A program made the position numbers and the translations under genes. Below, piece by piece: positions 6,270-10,211 of a stretch of 10,211 nt of DNA. The DNA lies in contig DAOSPF010000094.1 in the NCBI GenBank assembly GCA_035374585.1, forward strand, positions 1 to 10,211. Direction: 5' to 3'. Below the pieces are notes generated by a model. That model was not told the DNA's origin, searched no databases, and worked only from the letters and a program-made list of their open reading frames with translations. The DNA is from JAKPQD01 sp029572965 (GTDB taxonomy: Bacteria > Bacteroidota > Bacteroidia > Bacteroidales > DTGW01). Numbering within the stretch: the stretch's first letter is position 1; every line of letters begins with the position of its first letter.

Positions 6270-7594
6270 TATTGGCCCGAATTGAATTGTGGTTCTTGCT
6301 TATTTATAAGGTTTATCAATGCTTTAACTTTTGTAATACATTCATCATATTCGTTTTCAGGAATAGATTGTGCTGTAATGCCACTTCCTGCAGGGATTGA
6401 AAGATGTTTATTTGTGCTATTATATAAAATACTGCGGATGACAACATTGAAGTCGAAATTCATATCAGGGTCAATATATCCAATAGCTCCTGAATATAAA
6501 CCGCGATTGAATGCTTCAAATTCGTCAGAATACTTCACAGCATTGAATTTAGGAGCACCTGTCATAGAACCCATTGGGAATACTGCGTTTATAATATCAT
6601 TGAAAGATGTTTCATCCTTTACATTACATGAAATGGTGCTTATAAGTTGATGCACATGCTCAAAGGAGTAGCATTGGCACAACTCATCAACTTTTACACT
6701 TTTTTTTTCTGCAAATACAGCCATGTCGTTTCGTACCAAATCTGTTATCATAATGTTTTCAGCACGTTCTTTATCATTTGCCAATAATTCTTCTTTTATC
6801 TCGCCATCTTTGGTAGGATTATCAGCACGAGCGGCTGTTCCTTTAATAGGTTGAGAGATTATTTTCTTACCATTTTTCTGGATAAACCTTTCGGGCGAGG
6901 CCGAAATACAAAACTTGTCTTTCTGCTTGTAGAATGCGCTAAATGGGGCAGGAGATATTTGTGTAAGCTCTAAATATAAGTTGTATGGGTCAATACAAGC
7001 GTTTGTAGCATGAAAATCTATACAATAATTGAGCTCGTAAACATTGCCTCGTGCTATGTGTTTTTGCAATTGATGTATGACGTTTATGTATTCTGATTTT
7101 TTTATAAAATCAATCTCTATATGAGAATATGTTTCTTTTTTTTTTATTAAAGTAATAGAGGTAAGAGTGTCTATAACGTACTTTAATTGATTTATTTCTG
7201 TTTCTGGAGAGTATTGCAATTCAACTTCCCTTCCGCAAAGTTTTATCAAAAATCGGGGTTTGAAAAAGTAAAAATTTTGAAACCCAATATGATTAATATT
7301 ATCATTAATGGTATATCCTATGGTTTGATTTTTATAATTATATGATATATGGCCTAAAATCCAATTTTTATTTATGCTTTCAATAAATGATAAATCGCTG
7401 TATTGCGCTGAATGCGAATAGTCTTCGACGCTTCCAATTCCGGCAAGCATGTCAAAACGTCCAAAAGGGAAAAAATTTTTTTTGTCCGGGCAAGAATCTA
7501 AGAGCAGAAAAGTTTCATATTTCTCAGCTAATTCAATAAGTTTAGCCCTAAAAGTATATATTTGGTCAATGTTGAATTTTATTACTTTTTGCAT
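6269..7594 (-). CDS. pabB: Aminodeoxychorismate synthase component I (PabB-type chorismate-binding enzyme)
   Basis: A 441-aa chorismate-utilising enzyme, close in length to E. coli PabB. The C-terminal catalytic domain (residues 165-430) carries YELNYC, SASPERF, PIKGT at 249-253, ITDLVRNDM, FPMGSMTGAPK, GLYSGAIGY and PAGSGI. PIKGT has the Lys251 typical of PabB; anthranilate synthases have PIAGT. This supports 4-amino-4-deoxychorismate synthesis for folate. The N-terminal 150 residues are divergent and rich in Ile, Asn and Lys. No glutaminase (pabA) or lyase (pabC) lies in the window, and the protein is not fused to either. The coding strand holds an A10 run near 7136-7145 and an A9 run near 6700-6708. 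It is the first gene of a probable three-gene operon. A minus-strand TATTTTTG lies only 4 nt before the ATG, so the promoter is unclear. Confidence 0.92.
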   Translation of the reverse strand: MQKVIKFNIDQIYTFRAKLIELAEKYETFLLLDSCPDKKNFFPFGRFDMLAGIGSVEDYSHSAQYSDLSFIESINKNWILGHISYNYKNQTIGYTINDNINHIGFQNFYFFKPRFLIKLCGREVELQYSPETEINQLKYVIDTLTSITLIKKKETYSHIEIDFIKKSEYINVIHQLQKHIARGNVYELNYCIDFHATNACIDPYNLYLELTQISPAPFSAFYKQKDKFCISASPERFIQKNGKKIISQPIKGTAARADNPTKDGEIKEELLANDKERAENIMITDLVRNDMAVFAEKKSVKVDELCQCYSFEHVHQLISTISCNVKDETSFNDIINAVFPMGSMTGAPKFNAVKYSDEFEAFNRGLYSGAIGYIDPDMNFDFNVVIRSILYNSTNKHLSIPAGSGITAQSIPENEYDECITKVKALINLINKQEPQFNSGQ

Positions 7595-7731
7595 GGTACA
7601 AAAATAGGATGTTTTTGTAATTTCGCAGCGAAAGCTACATTGTTAATTACTTTTCAAAATATGCAATAGTCAAAAATTCAATGTGTTGCAGTGACGATTT
7701 GTATAAAAATGAAATTCGCAAAAAGAAAAAC

Positions 7732-7762
7732 TTGTTTATTTCACTTTTATTCAATTACTTTG
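7732..7762 (+). promoter_or_regulatory. Promoter of the rpmB-rpmG-DUF4295 operon
   Basis: TTG at 7732-7734, a 20-nt spacer, then TTACTTTG at 7755-7762 match the Bacteroidota sigma-70 pattern with one mismatch in the -7 box. A leader of about 30 nt follows; it is A-rich just before the start and has no Shine-Dalgarno motif. Confidence 0.65.
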
Positions 7763-7800
7763 CACTCCGTTTTCAAAAATAATTATAAAAAAGAACAACA

Positions 7801-8043
7801 ATGTCGAAGATTTGTCAAATAACAGGAAAAACCTCGATGATAGGCAATAACGTTTCACACTCGAAACGCAGAACTAAAAGATCTTTTGATATCAATTTAT
7901 TTACAAAGAAGTTTTACCTTGAAGAAGAAAAACGTTGGATCGTGCTTAGGGTTTCAGCTGCCGGAATGAGGGTTATCAACAAGAATGGGCTTAAAGCTGC
8001 TTTAGATTCAGCTGTAGAAAAAGGTATTATCTTAAGTTATTAA
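7801..8043 (+). CDS. rpmB: Large-subunit ribosomal protein bL28
   Basis: An 80-aa ribosomal protein of the 50S subunit. The N-terminus MSKICQITGKTSMIGNNVSHS followed by KRRTKRSFDINL is diagnostic of bL28, and the C-terminal part (WIVLRVSAAGMRVINKNGL) fits the family. Only one cysteine is present, so this is the zinc-free form. The ATG follows an A-rich leader. It heads a compact operon, 21 nt before rpmG. Confidence 0.97.
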   Translation: MSKICQITGKTSMIGNNVSHSKRRTKRSFDINLFTKKFYLEEEKRWIVLRVSAAGMRVINKNGLKAALDSAVEKGIILSY

Positions 8044-8064
8044 TATTATTAAAGCATATAAGCA

Positions 8065-8247
8065 ATGGCTAAAAAAGGTAACAGAATACAAGTGATTTTG
8101 GAATGTACCGAGCACAAAGAGAGCGGAATGCCTGGCACTTCAAGGTACATTACTACCAAAAACAAGAAGAATACTCCTGAAAGATTGGAGCTCAAAAAGT
8201 ACAACCCTATTTTAAAGAAAGTAACAGTTCACAAAGAAATAAAATAA
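8065..8247 (+). CDS. rpmG: Large-subunit ribosomal protein bL33
   Basis: A 60-aa ribosomal protein of the 50S subunit, recognised by MAKKGNRIQVILECTEHK, RYITTKNKKNTPERLELKKY and NPILKKVTVHKEIK. It has one cysteine (Cys14) and lacks the four-Cys zinc ribbon, so it is the zinc-independent type. It sits between rpmB and the DUF4295 gene, as in other Bacteroidota. Confidence 0.97.
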   Translation: MAKKGNRIQVILECTEHKESGMPGTSRYITTKNKKNTPERLELKKYNPILKKVTVHKEIK

Positions 8248-8254
8248 GAAGACT

Positions 8255-8407
8255 ATGGCAAAGAAAGTAGTTGCAACACTGAAAACCGGCCTTGGGAAGA
8301 ACTTTACCAGGGTTATCAAAATGGTAAAAAATCCTGCTACCGGATCTTATGGTTTCAAGGAAGATGTTATGCACAACGAAGAAATTAAGGATTATCTTGC
8401 AAAATAA
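8255..8407 (+). CDS. DUF4295 small basic protein, probable Bacteroidota ribosomal protein bL38
   Basis: A 50-aa ORF beginning MAKKVVATLKTGLGKNFTRV and ending EEIKDYLAK, 7 nt after the rpmG stop. It is basic in its first half, contains the segment KNPATGSYGFKED, and has no signal or membrane segment. Sequence and position match the DUF4295 family, which is nearly restricted to Bacteroidota and encoded next to rpmG. From memory, the Flavobacterium johnsoniae ribosome structure assigned this family as a new 50S protein named bL38; that should be checked. It is cotranscribed with rpmB and rpmG and followed by a strong terminator. Its small size makes it easy to miss in annotation. Confidence 0.9.
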   Translation: MAKKVVATLKTGLGKNFTRVIKMVKNPATGSYGFKEDVMHNEEIKDYLAK

Positions 8408-8439
8408 TTTGCGGTAAGACTTTATAAATAATCGCTTAC

Positions 8440-8472
8440 AAAAAGGCTTTCTTATACAAGAGAGCTTTTTTT
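8440..8472 (+). terminator. Strong rho-independent terminator after the ribosomal protein operon
   Basis: A 14-bp stem, including two G-T pairs, joins 8440-8453 to 8458-8471 around the loop ATAC, and ends in seven T residues (8466-8472). The A-run at the stem base also gives a partial terminator for the opposite strand. It separates rpmB-rpmG-DUF4295 from ftsY. Confidence 0.82.
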
Positions 8473-8521
8473 GTATCATGTCGTTTAGGTTTTTCTTCAT
8501 CATTGATTTTAACAATATTAG

Positions 8522-8529
8522 TACATTTG
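8522..8529 (+). promoter_or_regulatory. Candidate -7 element (TACATTTG) of ftsY
   Basis: An exact TAnnTTTG match lies 23 nt before the ftsY ATG and downstream of the operon terminator. The best upstream TTG (8503-8505) is only 16 nt away, so the -33 box is poor. An independent ftsY promoter is likely from the layout. Confidence 0.45.
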
Positions 8530-8552
8530 TGTTTTGAAAAAAATAGTTGATT

Positions 8553-9506
8553 ATGGGGCTTTTTGGGACTAAAAAAAATAATGATACGCTGAGTTCGGGC
8601 TTAAATGCTACCCGACAAAGCTTACTTTCAAAACTATCAAGGGCTATTGTTGGAAAATCAAAGGTTGATGACGAAGTCTTAGATAATCTTGAAGAAGTGC
8701 TTATTTCTTCTGATGTTGGAGTAGAAACAACCATCAGGGTTATTGAAAGAATAGAAAAGCGTGTAGCTAAGGATAAATTTGTGGGCATTAGCGAGTTAGA
8801 TACTATTATGAAAGAAGAAATAGCCTCACTTCTTTCGGATAACCAAAACGATGTTGCTGATAATTTCTTTGAGTCTGAACTTCCCAAACCTTATGTAATA
8901 CTTGTTGTTGGTGTTAATGGTGTTGGAAAAACTACAACCATTGGTAAGCTGGCCAATAGGTTTAAAAAAGCCGGGAAAACTGTTATTTTGGGTGCTGCTG
9001 ATACATTTAGGGCTGCCGCGGTTGACCAGTTGACTATCTGGTCTGAAAGAGTAGGAGTGGAGATTGTAAAACAGGGAATGGGAGCAGATCCGGCCTCTGT
9101 TGCTTATGATACTGTTGCAGCTGCAATTGCCCGTAATGTTGATGTAGCAATAATTGATACTGCCGGCCGTTTGCACAATAAGGTTAACCTCATGAACGAG
9201 CTTACCAAGATAAAGAACGTTATGCGAAAGTTATGCCCGGATGCACCGCACGAAGTGTTGCTGATATTGGATGCTTCTACCGGGCAAAATGCTTTTGAAC
9301 AGGCCAAACAATTTACTTCGGCTACAGAAGTTAATGCTTTGGCTGTAACTAAGCTTGATGGAACTGCTAAAGGTGGTGTTGTGCTTGGTATTTGTGAACA
9401 CTTTAAAGTGCCTGTAAAATATATCGGTGTTGGTGAAAAAATTGATGATTTGCAACTCTTTGATAAAGTGGAGTTTGTTGAAAGGCTTTTTGATAAAAAA
9501 GGTTAA
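8553..9506 (+). CDS. ftsY: Signal recognition particle receptor FtsY
   Basis: A 317-aa SRP-family GTPase that docks ribosome-SRP complexes at the inner membrane for cotranslational insertion. Residues 15-95 form the helical N domain (LLSKLSRAIVGKSKVDDEVLDNLEEVLISSDVG in outline). Residues 110-317 form the G domain: P-loop GVNGVGKTT at 120-128, AADTFRAAAVDQL at 148-160, DTAGR at 202-206, TKLDGTAKGG at 266-275 and IGVGEKIDDL at 291-300. The acidic A domain of E. coli FtsY is almost absent, the compact form usual in this phylum. The ATG at 8553 gives the expected MGLFG start; a TTG at 8547 would add only two residues. It follows the ribosomal protein operon, as in many Bacteroidota. Confidence 0.97.
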   Translation: MGLFGTKKNNDTLSSGLNATRQSLLSKLSRAIVGKSKVDDEVLDNLEEVLISSDVGVETTIRVIERIEKRVAKDKFVGISELDTIMKEEIASLLSDNQNDVADNFFESELPKPYVILVVGVNGVGKTTTIGKLANRFKKAGKTVILGAADTFRAAAVDQLTIWSERVGVEIVKQGMGADPASVAYDTVAAAIARNVDVAIIDTAGRLHNKVNLMNELTKIKNVMRKLCPDAPHEVLLILDASTGQNAFEQAKQFTSATEVNALAVTKLDGTAKGGVVLGICEHFKVPVKYIGVGEKIDDLQLFDKVEFVERLFDKKG

Positions 9507-9548
9507 AACAAGGTGATTAATTTACTTCATAATATTACTCAAACAGCC

Positions 9549-10211
9549 ATGAAGGCTGGTAGGAGACCTGGCGTTATCAAATACAAAAAATACACCGGCT
9601 ATAGTGCGGCGCGTCACTATCGCGACTTGCTTACGCAAGCAAAACATGAGATAAAAAACAGCATTTTGATTGTATTTGGCATTTTATCTGCCGGCTTTGG
9701 ATTGGAAGGTTTTCTTATCCCCAATTCTTTTATTGATGGTGGCGTAACAGGGATTTCGTTGTTGTTTTCCAAAATAACCAACTTACCTCTTTCTCTTTTT
9801 CTTATCATTATTAACATCCCGTTTGTTATAGTTGGGTATTATCAGATTGGAAAGCAATTTGCGTTTAAATCGGCAGCTGCCATCGTTGGGCTTTCGGTAT
9901 GCGTTATTTTTGTCCATTATCCGGTCATTACCTCCGATAAACTTTTGATTTCGGTTTTTGGCGGCTTCTTTCTTGGGGCTGGTATAGGTTTGGCTATCAG
10001 AGGCGGGGGGGTTCTTGATGGCACTGAAATATTATCGTTGTATTTGAGTAAAAAAATTGGGCTGTCTATAGGGGACATAATTCTGATAATTAACATTTTG
10101 ATATTTAGTGTTGCAGCTTATTTATTGGGTATTGAATCGGCTTTGTATTCTGTACTTATTTATTTGAGCGCTTCAAAAACAGTTGATTTCTTGGTTGATG
10201 GTATTGATGAA
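9549..10211 (+). CDS. YitT-family membrane protein (3' end beyond window)
   Basis: An open frame of 221 codons with no stop before the window end. Residues 1-37 are hydrophilic and very basic. They are followed by about six hydrophobic segments (near 38-56, 62-75, 80-98, 108-125, 131-150 and 173-205). The blocks GFGLEGFLIPNSFIDGGVTGISLL and RGGGVLDGTEILSLYL, in outline, are typical of YitT-type membrane proteins, which usually carry a C-terminal DUF2179 domain; that part is not in view. No transport substrate is established for the family. The gene begins 42 nt after ftsY with no terminator between, so cotranscription is likely. An in-frame GTG at 9513 could add 12 residues; ATG is preferred. 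Confidence 0.85.
   Translation, partial: MKAGRRPGVIKYKKYTGYSAARHYRDLLTQAKHEIKNSILIVFGILSAGFGLEGFLIPNSFIDGGVTGISLLFSKITNLPLSLFLIIINIPFVIVGYYQIGKQFAFKSAAAIVGLSVCVIFVHYPVITSDKLLISVFGGFFLGAGIGLAIRGGGVLDGTEILSLYLSKKIGLSIGDIILIINILIFSVAAYLLGIESALYSVLIYLSASKTVDFLVDGIDE

Noticed and set aside
7599..7606. TATTTTTG on the minus strand as the pabB promoter
   Set aside because: It matches TAnnTTTG but lies 4 nt from the ATG, which would make the mRNA nearly leaderless, and no TTG sits at the -33 position.
7621..7633. TTTCG-CAG-CGAAA small hairpin in the pabB/rpmB divergent region
   Set aside because: A 5-bp stem in AT-rich DNA is expected by chance and it does not align with a promoter or start.
8207..8887. 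A 226-codon minus-strand open frame across rpmG, the DUF4295 gene and the ftsY start
   Set aside because: It covers three certain plus-strand genes and a terminator, and its translation is low-complexity Ser/Leu/Phe without motifs.

Overview
This window looks like chromosomal DNA of a Bacteroidota (Bacteroidetes) bacterium. It is AT-rich, and its start codons follow A-rich leaders without clear Shine-Dalgarno motifs. Several start sites are preceded by the phylum's promoter pattern (TTG, about 20 bp, then TAnnTTTG). The block rpmB - rpmG - 50-codon DUF4295 gene - ftsY is characteristic of the phylum. Genus cannot be set from this sequence.

Left part (20-3093, minus strand): a LytTR-type response regulator whose receiver lacks the phosphoacceptor Asp. 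Next come a 247-bp spacer with a perfect 15-bp-arm palindrome and a two-gene unit of exported proteins. That unit is a DUF4384-like periplasmic protein followed by a PEGA/caspase-fold (C14) lipoprotein with an intact His/Cys dyad. This envelope caspase pair is the least ordinary part of the window.

Centre (3094-7594): a plus-strand RlpA-like DPBB/SPOR cell-wall protein, divergent from the caspase unit. It ends at a structured intergenic region with a terminator and convergent neighbours. The minus-strand run pabB -> HI0933/BaiN-like flavoprotein -> RluA-family pseudouridine synthase is tightly packed (TAATG overlap, then a 9-nt gap) and is probably one operon.

Right part (7595-10211, plus strand): a promoter, ribosomal proteins bL28 and bL33, a 50-residue DUF4295 protein (probably the Bacteroidota ribosomal protein bL38), a strong terminator, ftsY with its own likely promoter, and a YitT-family membrane protein cut by the window end.

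The right half is housekeeping (translation, SRP targeting, folate). No tRNA, rRNA, CRISPR, transposase, phage or plasmid feature was seen. Domain names come from reading motifs by eye; no database search was run.
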